From: Actinomycetes bacterium
GTDB lineage: Bacteria > Actinomycetota > Acidimicrobiia > Acidimicrobiales > RAAP-2
Reading direction: 5' to 3'
Assembly (NCBI GenBank): GCA_021848365.1
Contig: JAJZUS010000001.1
Coordinates: 773,517 to 837,516, forward strand
Length of the DNA: 64,000 nt
Position 1 is the first letter of the stretch. Each line of letters begins with the position of its first letter. Under the pieces are notes generated by a model. That model saw only the letters and a program-made list of their open reading frames with translations. It did no database searches and was not told where the DNA came from. Of this stretch, positions 40,990 through 50,465 are shown one piece after another. The position numbers were made by a program, and so were the translations under genes.

Positions 40990-42101
40990 GGCTCGCGCTC
41001 GACGTCTCCGCGGTCCCCCTTCGAGTGGCCGGTGCCGGGCGCTACGTCGTCGAGCTCGCGAGCCGATTGCCGGGTGCCGGCGTGGACACCACCCTGGTCG
41101 CCCGACGCGACGACGTCGAGCGCTGGCACGCGTGGTCGCCCGACGCGGCGGTCGTTCCGCTCGTTCCGACCGGCCGCCTCGCCCGTCTGGCCGCGGAGGC
41201 CTGGCGACTGGGCACGACGCCGACGGCGCGGGCCGTCGACCTGTGGCACGGACCCCACTACACGATGCCGCGCCGGGGCACGACGCCCGCGGTCGTCACG
41301 ATCCACGACCTCACGTTCTTCACCAATCCGGAGTGGCACGAGTCGGCGAAGGCCGTCTTCTTCCGCCAGGCGATTCGTTTCGCGGCGCACCACGCACGGG
41401 TCCTCATCTGCGTCAGCGCGACGACCGCGGCCCAGCTCGACGAGATCGTGCCCGACCACGCGCCGGTCGTCATCGCCCCTCACGGGGTCGACCTCGAGCG
41501 GTTCTCGCCCGAGGGCGACGGGGACGACGCGCGCCTCGCCGCCCTCGGACTCGGCTCGGCTCCCGGCGTCCTCTTCGTCGGCACGGTCGAGCCCCGCAAG
41601 GGCCTCGACGTACTGCTGCGGTCCTTCGAGATGCTCGGCGCGGACTTCCCCGGCGTCGAACTCTGGCTCGCCGGTCAAGCGGGGTGGGGTCTCGGGCCGA
41701 TCGAGGAGGCGCTGCGCACCCACCGCGTGCGACACCGGATCCGGCGCCTCGGCTACGTGGACGACGACGCGCTCCCGGCGCTCATGCGCCGTGCGGCGGT
41801 GGTCTGCTATCCGTCGCGGGGGGAGGGGTTCGGACTGCCGGTCCTCGAGGCCCTGGCCTGTGGCGCGCTCGTCGTGACGACGAGCGCGACGGTGATGGAG
41901 GAGGTCGCGGGCTCCGCCGCCGACCTCGTCCCCGTCGGCGACGAGGTCGCCCTAGCGCGGGCACTCGGCGAGGCCCTCACGACGGACGCCGCGACGCGGT
42001 CCTCGCGGGCGCGGGTTGGCCGGGAGCGGGCGACCCACTTCACGTGGGAGGCCTCCGTGGCGGCGCACTTGCGCGCCTACGACGAGGCCCTCGGTCGGTG
42101 A
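40986..42101 (+). CDS. Family 4 glycosyltransferase
   Basis: Glycosyltransferase of 371 residues, paralogous in layout to the previous gene. Seen are LDVSAVPLRVAGAGRYVVELA, HGPHYTMPRRG, TIHDLTFF, FVGTVEPRKGLDVLL and YPSRGEGFGLPVLEALACGALVV. The family resembles mannosyl- or rhamnosyltransferases of lipopolysaccharide and wall glycans. The GTG start overlaps the previous stop and the following epimerase overlaps its own stop, so the segment 38122-42988 reads as one translationally coupled operon. Confidence 0.92.
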   Translation: MRLALDVSAVPLRVAGAGRYVVELASRLPGAGVDTTLVARRDDVERWHAWSPDAAVVPLVPTGRLARLAAEAWRLGTTPTARAVDLWHGPHYTMPRRGTTPAVVTIHDLTFFTNPEWHESAKAVFFRQAIRFAAHHARVLICVSATTAAQLDEIVPDHAPVVIAPHGVDLERFSPEGDGDDARLAALGLGSAPGVLFVGTVEPRKGLDVLLRSFEMLGADFPGVELWLAGQAGWGLGPIEEALRTHRVRHRIRRLGYVDDDALPALMRRAAVVCYPSRGEGFGLPVLEALACGALVVTTSATVMEEVAGSAADLVPVGDEVALARALGEALTTDAATRSSRARVGRERATHFTWEASVAAHLRAYDEALGR

Positions 42102-42988
42102 GCCCCATCCTCGTCACCGGGGCTCGCGGGTTCGTCGGGACGCACCTACGGGCTCACCTGGCGGCCTCCGGCGACGAGGTGGCGGGGATCGATCGGGACG
42201 TGGAGATCACCGATCGGAGAGCGCTGCGGGAGGCGATCCCGTCGGACTGTACCGGCATCGTCCATCTCGGGGGGCTCAGCCACGTCGGGGCGTCCTTCGC
42301 CGAGCCCGAGGCCTACTCGCGCATCAACGCGGGCGGGACGGCGGCCCTGCTCGCGGCGGCGGCGGACGCCGCGCCGGAGGCGGTGGTGATCGTGGTGAGC
42401 ACGTCGGACGTCTACGGCGTCGTGGACCCCAGTGAGCTGCCCCTCGACGAAGCCCATCCGCCGCGCCCGGTGAGTCCCTACGCGCGATCGAAGGTCGAGG
42501 CGGAGCAGGTCGCGATGCTCGCGACGGAGCGGGGCCAGCGGGTGATCGTCGTGCGTCCCTTCGCGCACGTCGGGCCGGGCCAGTCGGACCAGTTCGTCGT
42601 GCCCGCCGTGGCCCGTCGCCTGTTGGCCGCTCGCCTCGCGGGGGAGGCGTCCATCGCGGTCGGGGACGTCAGCGCGCGACGGGATCTCACCGACGTGCGC
42701 GACGTCGTTCGGGCCTACCGGCTGCTGCTGCACCACGGGCGGCCCGGTGCCACCTACCACGTCTGCTCGGGCGTGGACGTGGCGATCGGCGACGTCGTGG
42801 CGGCGCTCGCCCAGCGCATCGCCCCGGGCGTGGGGCTGCGCGTCGATCCCGCGTTGATGCGGCCCGTCGAGGTGCCGGTCCTGCGCGGGAGCTTCGCCCG
42901 ACTCCACGAGGCGACGGGCTGGGAGCCCCGGATCCCCCTCGCGACCACGTTGGACGACGTTGTCGCGTGGGTCTCACAAAGTACCTGA
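42098..42988 (+). CDS. NAD-dependent sugar epimerase/reductase (GDP-6-deoxy-sugar type)
   Basis: Extended short-chain dehydrogenase of 296 residues. The nucleotide-binding loop is TGARGFVGTHL, a catalytic Ser/Thr is in VVSTSDVYG, and the catalytic pair is Y and K in SPYARSKVEAEQ. The sequence is close to GDP-4-keto-6-deoxy-D-mannose reductase (Rmd) or related epimerases. The dehydratase Gmd that would supply its substrate is not in the window. It completes the glycan operon. A role in making GDP-rhamnose-like donors is inferred from the adjacent GDP-mannose genes. Confidence 0.87.
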   Translation: MSPILVTGARGFVGTHLRAHLAASGDEVAGIDRDVEITDRRALREAIPSDCTGIVHLGGLSHVGASFAEPEAYSRINAGGTAALLAAAADAAPEAVVIVVSTSDVYGVVDPSELPLDEAHPPRPVSPYARSKVEAEQVAMLATERGQRVIVVRPFAHVGPGQSDQFVVPAVARRLLAARLAGEASIAVGDVSARRDLTDVRDVVRAYRLLLHHGRPGATYHVCSGVDVAIGDVVAALAQRIAPGVGLRVDPALMRPVEVPVLRGSFARLHEATGWEPRIPLATTLDDVVAWVSQST

Positions 42989-43042
42989 TCAAAGTGACTA
43001 ATACTCCCTCCCCGACGCCCCGGGGGACCCGCGGGCGGCTAC

Positions 43043-43048
43043 TAGCCT
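43043..43048 (+). promoter_or_regulatory. -10-like box of the GT2-membrane gene
   Basis: TAGCCT, 10 nt before ATG 43059, in the 70-nt gap after the epimerase. The spacer GGGGGG can act as a ribosome site, so a very short leader is possible. Confidence 0.4.
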
Positions 43049-43058
43049 GGGGGGTCTG

Positions 43059-46000
43059 ATGGAGAGTCGCGCCCCGGCCGTCGTGGCCGTCGTCGTCACC
43101 ACGGGTCCCGGCCCGGGGCTGGAGGCCGCGGTGGCGTCTCTCGCGACGCAGGACTATCCGGAGCTCAGCGTTCTGGTCGTCGCGAACGGCGACGCGGAGC
43201 ACGTCGCCGCTCGAGTGGCCGCGGTCGACCCCGAGGCCTTCGTCAGGGTCGTGGCCGAGAATCGGGGATTCGGCGCGGCGTGCAACGAGGCCGTCCTCGG
43301 GGTCGAGGGGGCGACGTTCTTCCTCTTCTGCCACGACGACGTGCGGCTCGACGACGACGCCGTGTCGTGCCTGGTCGAGGCGGCCTACCGGACCAACGCC
43401 GGGGTCGTCTCACCGAAGTTCGTCGCCTACGACGATCCGCTGACCCTGCTGCACGTCGGCCAGACGAGCGATCGCTTCGGGGTCGTGCAGGAACGCGTCG
43501 AGCCGGGAGAGGTCGATCACGGCCAGCAGGACCTCGAGCGCGACGTCTTCGTGGCGCCCGGCGGGACGACGCTGGTGCGGGCCGACCTCTTCGTCACCCT
43601 GAAGGGATTCGACCCGTTGATCACGGTCCTCGGGGAGGACCTCGACCTGTGCTGGAGGGCTCAGGTGGCGGGCGCACGCGTCATCGTCGCCCCGTCGGCG
43701 CGCGTCGCCCACCGCCAGACGATCGCGACGGGTGAGCGGGCCGTCACGGCCCTCGGGACCGGGCGCGCGAGTCGCCAGGACCTCCAGCGTCGCCACCGCC
43801 TCCTGGTCGTGGCGACCGGCTGGGGGCGAGCCCGGACGATCACGACGCTCGGAGCTCAGTTGGTCCTCGATGGCGCGGAGCTCGTCATCGCCCTCGTCGG
43901 ACGGGACGGCGACCGAGTGGGGGCGATCCTCGGCTCGTGGCGCTGGCTGGTGCGCCAACGCCGTCACGTGCGCGCGCGTCGGCGGGAGCGCCAGGCCGAG
44001 CAGGTGCTCTCCGACGAGGACCTGCACCGACTCCAGGTGGGCGGGGCCCACCGTCTCCGTCGGTTCGTCGCGACCCTGCTGCGGGACGGGTACGACCGGG
44101 CGCGGGGGATCCTGCCCGCCGAGCCCGAGGAGCCGGCCGAGACCGACGGCGTGGGCTTCGCGGCCGCCTTTGCCGACGACGAGGCCTTCGACACGATGCC
44201 CGAGCTCGCGACGCGCGGCCCGCGACTCAGCCGAGCCCTGACCAGCTTCCGCGGCCAGGCGGTGACCGTGGCCGTGGCCCTCGTGCTGTGGGCCCTCGGA
44301 ACGCGCAACCTCGTCGCGACCCACCTACCGCTGATCGGACGGCTAGCCCCCCTCGACTCGTGGTGGTCGAACTGGCGGCACTTCTTCGCGTCGTGGTCGC
44401 CGAACGGCGTGGGCTCGGGCGCCCCGGGCGCCCCGGGGTACGGCGTCCTCGCCTTCGTCGGCACCTTCGTGTTCGGGCGAATGGGCATCCTGCCTCGGGC
44501 GGTCCTCATCTTCGCGGTGCCCCTCGGCGCCTACGGCGTCGCGCGGACCCTGCGGGGACGGATGTCGAATCGCGCGCGACTGATCGCGGCCCTCGCCTAC
44601 GCGGCCGCGCCGATCGGCCTCAACCTCATCAGCGAGGGTCGTATCGATGTCCTCGTCCTGGTGGCCGCCCTGCCCTTCATCGCCGTGCGACTCGTCGAGC
44701 TGCTCGGCGTGCCGGGCTTCCGCGAGACGCCGTACCCTCCCGCGGTTCCCTTCGGGCACCGTGGCTGGCGCGTGACGCGCGCCGGACGTCGCACCGAGCT
44801 CGCGATGATCGTGGCCGTGACGACGGCGATGGCCCCGGCCACCGTGGTCGTCGTGGTCGTACTGGTGGTCGCGGCGTGGCTGGCGGCACGGCTCGGGGGG
44901 ACGCCCGCACCCGTCACGCCGTGGCGCCTCCTCGGCTCGCTGCTCGCGACCGTCGCCGTCTTCCTCGCGCCCCTCACCGTCGACACGTTCGCCGCCGGGC
45001 GCCACGCCCTGGAAGTCGTCGGGTTGCCCCGGGGCCCCTGGTCGGCGCCGTCGTTCGCGGCCCTCGTCCGGGGTGCCGACGGACTCTTCGGACTCGGGTG
45101 GACGGGCTGGCTCCTGCCGGGAGCCGCCGCCGTGGCCCTGGTGGTGACTCGGGCCGCGCGCCGTGACATGGCGGCGCCGATCGCGACCGCCGGCACGCTC
45201 GCTCTCATCCTCGCCCTGCTGAGCCTGCGGCACTGGATGGGCCCCTTCGCCCCCGACGCCGACGTCCTGCTCGTCGTCGTCGCCTGGGCCGAGGCTGTCG
45301 TGGTCGGGTTCGGGATCAGCTCGCTCGAGCTCGACCTGCGGCGCGAGGGCTTCGGGTGGCGCCAGGGGGCGGCCGCGATCTTCGTCGGCGCCCTGGTGCT
45401 CTCGGTCGTACCGGTGGTCGGAAGCCTCGAGTCGGGGCGCTTCAACTTGCCGACGACCAGTGTGGCGGAGGCCATGAGCGCGCTGCCCCCCGTGACGGCG
45501 AGTGGCTATCGGGTCCTGTGGCTCGGTGACCCGTCGGTCCTGCCGGCCTCCGGATGGAGCGTCGAGCCGGGCCTGGCGGCCGCGACGTCCCTCAACGGGG
45601 TGCCGGGGGGCAGCACCCTCTTCACGCCTCCGAACTCGGGCACGAGCGACGTCCTGCTCACGGCGGTGGGACTCGCCCTCCACGACCGGACCGTTCACCT
45701 GGGGGCGCTCCTCGCGCAGGCCGGCATCGCCACCGTCGTGGTGATGAATAGCCCCGCTCCCGCGGTGGCCGGCGTCGCCAGCCTCCCCGCGCGACCGGCA
45801 CCGGCCGGGCTGACGGTGGCCCTCGATCGCCAGACCGACCTCTCCCTCGAGCTCGAGACGTCGTCGGTGTCCATCTACGGCAACGCCGACTTCCACGGCC
45901 TCATCAGCACGACGAGCTCGTCCGACCTGGCGACCCTGACGCCACTCGCGGGCACCACCTTCGGCACCGCCCGCGTCAACCCGGGGTCCACCGTCGTGGC

Positions 46001-46295
46001 GGGCCTCGCCCCGGCGAGCGCCTTCGCGCTCGAGGTGAACGGACGCCCGGCGAGTCGTTCCACGGTCTTCGGCTGGGCCGCGCGCTACCGCGTCAATCGT
46101 GTCGCGCAGCCCCCGACCGTCTCGCTCGTCCTGCGCCAGTTCCCGCTGAACGGGCTGCTGGCCCTGGGCACGCTGGGCTTGTGGGGCGTCGTCTGGCTGG
46201 GTTTCGGCTGGGCCTCGCGCCTCGAGTGGCTCACCCAACGTCGCCGTCCGCGGCGCCGCGCCCCTCGTCGTCGGTCTCGTGGGGTGAACCCGTGA
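43059..46295 (+). CDS. Large fusion: family 2 glycosyltransferase plus multi-pass membrane domain
   Basis: Protein of 1078 residues. The N-terminal 300 residues are a GT2 domain (VAVVVTTGPGPGLEAAVASL, NRGFGAACNEAV, acidic FCHDDVRLDDDAV, and VLGEDLDLCWRAQVAG). After a charged linker (about 300-400) come about ten to twelve membrane helices (405-800) and a large extracytoplasmic domain, then a last helix near 1040-1060 and a basic tail. This build is common in actinobacteria near mannan/arabinan genes. It probably transfers and exports a wall glycan, but acceptor and sugar are unknown. It overlaps the DUF5719 gene by 4 nt. Confidence 0.88.
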   Translation: MESRAPAVVAVVVTTGPGPGLEAAVASLATQDYPELSVLVVANGDAEHVAARVAAVDPEAFVRVVAENRGFGAACNEAVLGVEGATFFLFCHDDVRLDDDAVSCLVEAAYRTNAGVVSPKFVAYDDPLTLLHVGQTSDRFGVVQERVEPGEVDHGQQDLERDVFVAPGGTTLVRADLFVTLKGFDPLITVLGEDLDLCWRAQVAGARVIVAPSARVAHRQTIATGERAVTALGTGRASRQDLQRRHRLLVVATGWGRARTITTLGAQLVLDGAELVIALVGRDGDRVGAILGSWRWLVRQRRHVRARRRERQAEQVLSDEDLHRLQVGGAHRLRRFVATLLRDGYDRARGILPAEPEEPAETDGVGFAAAFADDEAFDTMPELATRGPRLSRALTSFRGQAVTVAVALVLWALGTRNLVATHLPLIGRLAPLDSWWSNWRHFFASWSPNGVGSGAPGAPGYGVLAFVGTFVFGRMGILPRAVLIFAVPLGAYGVARTLRGRMSNRARLIAALAYAAAPIGLNLISEGRIDVLVLVAALPFIAVRLVELLGVPGFRETPYPPAVPFGHRGWRVTRAGRRTELAMIVAVTTAMAPATVVVVVVLVVAAWLAARLGGTPAPVTPWRLLGSLLATVAVFLAPLTVDTFAAGRHALEVVGLPRGPWSAPSFAALVRGADGLFGLGWTGWLLPGAAAVALVVTRAARRDMAAPIATAGTLALILALLSLRHWMGPFAPDADVLLVVVAWAEAVVVGFGISSLELDLRREGFGWRQGAAAIFVGALVLSVVPVVGSLESGRFNLPTTSVAEAMSALPPVTASGYRVLWLGDPSVLPASGWSVEPGLAAATSLNGVPGGSTLFTPPNSGTSDVLLTAVGLALHDRTVHLGALLAQAGIATVVVMNSPAPAVAGVASLPARPAPAGLTVALDRQTDLSLELETSSVSIYGNADFHGLISTTSSSDLATLTPLAGTTFGTARVNPGSTVVAGLAPASAFALEVNGRPASRSTVFGWAARYRVNRVAQPPTVSLVLRQFPLNGLLALGTLGLWGVVWLGFGWASRLEWLTQRRRPRRRAPRRRSRGVNP

Positions 46296-47626
46296 GGCGG
46301 GCCGTCCTCCCCCTCGCCCTGGCGGCCGCCCTGGCGGCCAGCGCCGTCGCCGCGACGTTGATCCACGAGACCAATCCGTCGGGGCCGCGCGGTGGACTCA
46401 TCGCGGGGAACGTGGAGTCGGCGGCCCTGTACTGCACGGGACTCGGTTCGGGCGACTTCGCGGGTCGGGTGGTGTTCCTCAACACCAGTGACGTCACCCG
46501 CACGCTCACCGTCCGGGTCGACAGCAACTCGGGTACCTCCACCACGTCGACCGTCGTACTCGGGGCCCACGCGGCGACCTCCGTTCGTCCGCAGCTGGCC
46601 GGCAGCTGGTTCGGCATCGGTGCTCAGGTGAACGGCGGGGGCGTCGTCGCTGACGAGGTGGTCGGTTCGGGCGCGGCCCAGACGCCCTGCACCGCCGGTG
46701 GCGTCACCAGTTGGTACGCGTCGGGGCTCGATACGGTCGTCGGTTCGCAGGCGGTGATCTCGCTCTACAACCCCACGGCGACCGCGGCCGTCGTCAACCT
46801 GACCGCGCAGACCTCCTCGGGATTCAGCGCTCCGGCGCCCTACCAGGGGGTCGCGATCGGCCCGCACACCGAGATGGCGCTCAACCTGGGCGTGCGACTG
46901 CCAACGTCGCACGACCTCGGAGTGCGGGTCAACGTCCTGCGCGGCTCGGTCGTTGCGACGGCCGCGGTGTCCTCGGGCCCGGTGGTCTCCCTCGACGCGG
47001 GGACGTCCACCCCCGTGACGTCGGCGTGGCTGCCGCTCGTCACGACGGCGGCCCGATCCGTGGCGGAGATCCGACTGGCGAACCCCTCGAGCACGGAGGC
47101 CTCGATCACGGCGTCGGTCTCGCTGGGTGCCTTCTCGATCCCGGCCCAGACGACGACGGTCCCGGGCTTCGGGACGACCGTCCTCGCGATCACCCCGAAC
47201 CCGGCCATCCCGGCGCGGGGCGAGGCGTCCGTCCACCTCACGTCGTCGGTGCCGGTCGTCGCCACGCTCGCGACCGGGACGAGTGCCGGAGTCGCCCTCT
47301 CGACGCCCACGCCCCCGTCGAGCACGTACCTGATCGGCGACTTCAGCGGAGCGGGCTACGACGCGGTCGCCCTGACGAACACCACCGGGTCGCCGCTGGG
47401 GATCACGGTGACGAGGCTCGCCGGGACGAACGCCACCGCGCAGAGCACGACCGCGTCGCTCAACCCCAAGAGCACGACGCTGCTGCGGGGAGTGGCGTCG
47501 TTCGCCTCGTCGCTGCGCGGCGCCACCATCGTGGTCACCGCCGAGCGTCCCGACCTCGTTGTCGGGGCCATCCTTCCGAGCACGCCCCGGGGCGTTGCGG
47601 TGGTGTCGCCCCTATACGGAGGGTAG
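46292..47626 (+). CDS. DUF5719 family secreted protein
   Basis: Protein of 444 residues with an N-terminal hydrophobic signal (about 5-24). Several beta-rich repeats follow with pattern VxLxNPTxTAAxVxLT, similar to actinobacterial DUF5719 proteins that lie just after the GT2-membrane fusion. There are few charged residues and it is rich in Thr, Ser, Val and Ala. Probably an extracytoplasmic partner of the fusion enzyme, or an adhesion-like surface protein. GTG 46292 overlaps the stop of the fusion. Its last 15 nt overlap the convergent ftsH gene. Confidence 0.82.
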   Translation: MRRAVLPLALAAALAASAVAATLIHETNPSGPRGGLIAGNVESAALYCTGLGSGDFAGRVVFLNTSDVTRTLTVRVDSNSGTSTTSTVVLGAHAATSVRPQLAGSWFGIGAQVNGGGVVADEVVGSGAAQTPCTAGGVTSWYASGLDTVVGSQAVISLYNPTATAAVVNLTAQTSSGFSAPAPYQGVAIGPHTEMALNLGVRLPTSHDLGVRVNVLRGSVVATAAVSSGPVVSLDAGTSTPVTSAWLPLVTTAARSVAEIRLANPSSTEASITASVSLGAFSIPAQTTTVPGFGTTVLAITPNPAIPARGEASVHLTSSVPVVATLATGTSAGVALSTPTPPSSTYLIGDFSGAGYDAVALTNTTGSPLGITVTRLAGTNATAQSTTASLNPKSTTLLRGVASFASSLRGATIVVTAERPDLVVGAILPSTPRGVAVVSPLYGG

Positions 47627-49645
47627 CGAGGGGGGCTCCTGCCACGTGGCGGGGGCCGGTGCGGGAGCCGGCTGCGCCGAGGGCGACGGCGCGACGTCGC
47701 TCGGTGTGGCGTCGCCGGGTGCGGCGCTGCGACTCGTGCCGCGCAACGAGCTGACCGTCTTGGTGGCCCGGGTGTGCACCGGCTGGCCGAAGGCCTCGTC
47801 GATGAGCCGTGCCGCCTCCTCGCCGTCGATCGTCTCGTGCTCGAGCAGGGCCCGCGTCAGCGCATCGAGGCCGCGCCGGTGAAGGGTCAGCACCTCGATC
47901 GCGCGCGACTCCTGCTCGCGCAGGATGCGCTCGATCTCGTCGTCGATGAGCGTCGACGTGTGGTCCGAGTAGTCCCGGGTGTGCATGAGGTCCTCGCCGA
48001 GGAAGACCTGGTTGTTGGATCCCCACGCCATCGGGCCGATCTCCTTGGACATCCCCCACTCGCGAACCATCCGGCGGGCGAGATCGGTATTGCGCTGGAG
48101 GTCGTCGGCGGCGCCGGTGGAGAGGTCCCCGTAGACGAGGAGCTCCGCCACGCGCCCACCCATGCGCATGCATAGCGAGTCCTCGAGGTGCTGGCGCGAC
48201 ATGATGTGCCGGTCCTCCTCGGGCAGGGTCATGGTGACGCCGAGGGCCATCCCGCGCGGAATGATCGTGATCTTGTGCAGCGGGTCCGTCTTGTCCAGCA
48301 CGTAGGCGAGGACTGCGTGGCCCGACTCGTGGTAGGCGATGCGCTCGCGCTCGTCGTCCTGGAGCACCATGGTGTCGCGCTCCTGGCCCATCATGACGCG
48401 GTCCCGGGCCGACTCGAAGTCGTCCATGGAGATCGTCGCCGAGTGACGGCGAACGGCGTGGAGGGCGGCCTCGTTGACCAGGTTGGCGAGGTCGGCCCCC
48501 GACATCCCCGGGGTGCCACGAGCCACCATCGAGAGGTCGACCGTGGCGTCGAGCGGCTTGTTGCGGGCGTGGACCTGCAGGATCGGCAGGCGCTCCTCGA
48601 GGTCGGGGAGCGGAACGACGATCTGGCGGTCGAATCGACCGGGCCGCAGGAGCGCCGGGTCCAGGACGTCCGGCCGGTTGGTCGCCGCCATCACGACGAC
48701 GCCCTCGGTCGGGTCGAATCCGTCCATCTCGGAGAGCATCTGGTTGAGCGTCTGCTCGCGCTCGTCGTGCCCCCCACCCAGGCCCGCCCCGCGCTTGCGA
48801 CCGATGGAGTCGATCTCGTCGATGAAGACGATGGCTGGGGACTGCTTGCGGGCCGTCGCGAAGAGGTCGCGGACGCGGCTCGCGCCCACTCCCACGAACA
48901 TCTCCATGAAGTCGGACCCCGAGACCGAGAAGAAGGGCACGCCGGCCTCACCCGCGACGGCGCGGGCGAGCAGCGTCTTGCCGGTGCCCGGCGGTCCGAC
49001 GAGGAGCATGCCCTTGGGGACCATGGCCCCGATCTCGCGGAAACGTCCGGGATTCTTCAGGAAGTCGACGACCTCGCTGATCTCCTGCTTCACGCCGAGG
49101 TACCCCGCGACGTCCGCGAAGGTGATCTTCGGTCGGTCCTGGTTGAACTGCTTGGCCTTGGACCGACCCACGGACATCATGCCGTTCATCTGGCCCCGGG
49201 CCTGGCGCCCGGCGAAGATCATGAAGCCCGCGAAGATGGCGATCCAGATGAGGTACGGGAGGATCGTCGACCCGAAGCTCGACGGGTTGGCGAAGGTCAC
49301 CGCCACGTTGTTCGACTTCAGGAGGTCGAGCTCACTCGACACGAGCGGCGAGGGGCCGTTCGCCGAGTAGTTCGTGCCGTCGCTCAACTGGCCCGTGATC
49401 ACGCCGTTCGCGTTGTCCACGGTGGCCGAGACGACCTTGTTCGCCTTGATGTCGGCCGTGAGGGTGGAGTACGAGATCGTCTTCACGGTGGTCGTCTTGA
49501 AGAGCGACGGGATGAACAGCAGGCCGATGACGAACGCGATGATGGCGATCGTCACCAGGCGGCGCCGGGACTCGGGCGCCATGGGCCGCTCGGGCGAGGG
49601 CAGGAGGCGGCGGAAGCCGGGCTTGTCGTTCGGGGCAGCGCTCAC
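47612..49645 (-). CDS. ftsH: ATP-dependent zinc metalloprotease FtsH
   Basis: Membrane AAA+ protease of 677 residues. Two membrane helices (about 31-48 and 133-150) flank a periplasmic-side domain. Walker [14 protein letters not shown], Walker [12 protein letters not shown], an SRH with [18 protein letters not shown], and the zinc site [11 protein letters not shown] are visible. It degrades unassembled membrane proteins and certain regulators. The C-terminal tail is Ala/Pro/Ser-rich. TAGATT lies 6 nt before GTG 49645 on the minus strand. The gene diverges from the CPBP protease, and its 3' end overlaps DUF5719. Confidence 0.98.
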   Translation of the reverse strand: MSAAPNDKPGFRRLLPSPERPMAPESRRRLVTIAIIAFVIGLLFIPSLFKTTTVKTISYSTLTADIKANKVVSATVDNANGVITGQLSDGTNYSANGPSPLVSSELDLLKSNNVAVTFANPSSFGSTILPYLIWIAIFAGFMIFAGRQARGQMNGMMSVGRSKAKQFNQDRPKITFADVAGYLGVKQEISEVVDFLKNPGRFREIGAMVPKGMLLVGPPGTGKTLLARAVAGEAGVPFFSVSGSDFMEMFVGVGASRVRDLFATARKQSPAIVFIDEIDSIGRKRGAGLGGGHDEREQTLNQMLSEMDGFDPTEGVVVMAATNRPDVLDPALLRPGRFDRQIVVPLPDLEERLPILQVHARNKPLDATVDLSMVARGTPGMSGADLANLVNEAALHAVRRHSATISMDDFESARDRVMMGQERDTMVLQDDERERIAYHESGHAVLAYVLDKTDPLHKITIIPRGMALGVTMTLPEEDRHIMSRQHLEDSLCMRMGGRVAELLVYGDLSTGAADDLQRNTDLARRMVREWGMSKEIGPMAWGSNNQVFLGEDLMHTRDYSDHTSTLIDDEIERILREQESRAIEVLTLHRRGLDALTRALLEHETIDGEEAARLIDEAFGQPVHTRATKTVSSLRGTSRSAAPGDATPSDVAPSPSAQPAPAPAPATWQEPPSLPSV

Positions 49646-49651
49646 TGCTCC

Positions 49652-49657
49652 AATCTA
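49652..49657 (-). promoter_or_regulatory. -10-like box of ftsH
   Basis: TAGATT on the minus strand followed by GGAGCA (6 nt) and GTG 49645. Confidence 0.5.
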
Positions 49658-49707
49658 GAGGTCCCGCGTCGTCGCACCTCGCCGACCCCCTAAGACGGGC
49701 CGGAGGT

Positions 49708-49713
49708 TAGCCT
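49708..49713 (+). promoter_or_regulatory. -10-like box of the CPBP protease gene
   Basis: TAGCCT, 8 nt before GTG 49722, on the opposite side of the ftsH promoter. Confidence 0.45.
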
Positions 49714-49721
49714 AAGGACCT

Positions 49722-50465
49722 GTGAAGAGCGCGACGGACGCCGGCGACGAGATCCGTCCCGGGGTAGTCCTGCTCGCCGCTCTCGGAGGCTTCGCGGTGG
49801 GCGAGGCGGTCGCGACGACCCTGGTCGGCGTCGGCGCGGCGGTCACGCACGCGCCCGGTGGCGTCCTCGCCCTGGCCCGCTCGGCCACACCTCCGTGGTG
49901 GGTGAACGTCGCGAGCCTCGCGGGCCTCTGGGTCGGCTTCGCCTTGGCCGTCGTGGTCGCCGCACGCGCGGGGGGCCTCGTGGCGTGGCCCGGAACCTGG
50001 CGACTGCGCTGGAGCGACCTGCGCTTCGTGCTCCTGGGCGTCGCCTCGCAGATCCTCATCGCGCTCGCCTACCTCCCCTTCCACGTCCACGACTTCGGCA
50101 AGCCGGTGACGCGGCTGTTCGGGGGGGCGCACGGGGCGACCTTCGCTCTGCTCGTGCTCCTCACGATGGTCGGAGCGCCCATCGCCGAGGAGTGGTTCTT
50201 CCGGGGCGTCCTGCTACGGGGCCTCGTGGCGGCGTTCGGCCGCGTGGGCGCGCGCCTCGCCGTGCCCGTCGGCATCGTGGCGAGTGGAGTCCTCTTCGCG
50301 GCGGCGCACGGCGAGCCCGCCCAGTTCGCCGGTCTCGCGGCCTTCGGCGTCGTGTTGGCGCTCGTCGCCTGGCGCACGCGCCGCCTCGCGGCGAGCGCCG
50401 TCGTGCACGTCTCCTTCAACGGCGTGGCCATCGTGGCCCTCCTCGCCCAACGGTGGCACGGGTGA
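49722..50465 (+). CDS. CPBP-family intramembrane metalloprotease
   Basis: Membrane protein of 247 residues with about seven helices. Abi/CPBP signatures are present: APIAEEWFFRGVLL (motif 1, EExxxR), LFAAAHGE (motif 2 His) and VVHVSFNGV (motif 3, HxxxN). Family members are thought to be intramembrane peptidases (Rce1-like) linked to prenyl-protein maturation, bacteriocin self-immunity or membrane-protein processing. Target unknown. The start GTG 49722 follows TAGCCT by 8 nt. Its stop overlaps the next gene. Confidence 0.9.
   Translation: MKSATDAGDEIRPGVVLLAALGGFAVGEAVATTLVGVGAAVTHAPGGVLALARSATPPWWVNVASLAGLWVGFALAVVVAARAGGLVAWPGTWRLRWSDLRFVLLGVASQILIALAYLPFHVHDFGKPVTRLFGGAHGATFALLVLLTMVGAPIAEEWFFRGVLLRGLVAAFGRVGARLAVPVGIVASGVLFAAAHGEPAQFAGLAAFGVVLALVAWRTRRLAASAVVHVSFNGVAIVALLAQRWHG

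Noticed and set aside
49895-50461. Upstream extension of the large membrane protein into the CPBP protease region
   Set aside because: The extension is Arg/Pro-rich shadow sequence; GTG 50462 gives a normal membrane protein start with a 4-nt overlap.
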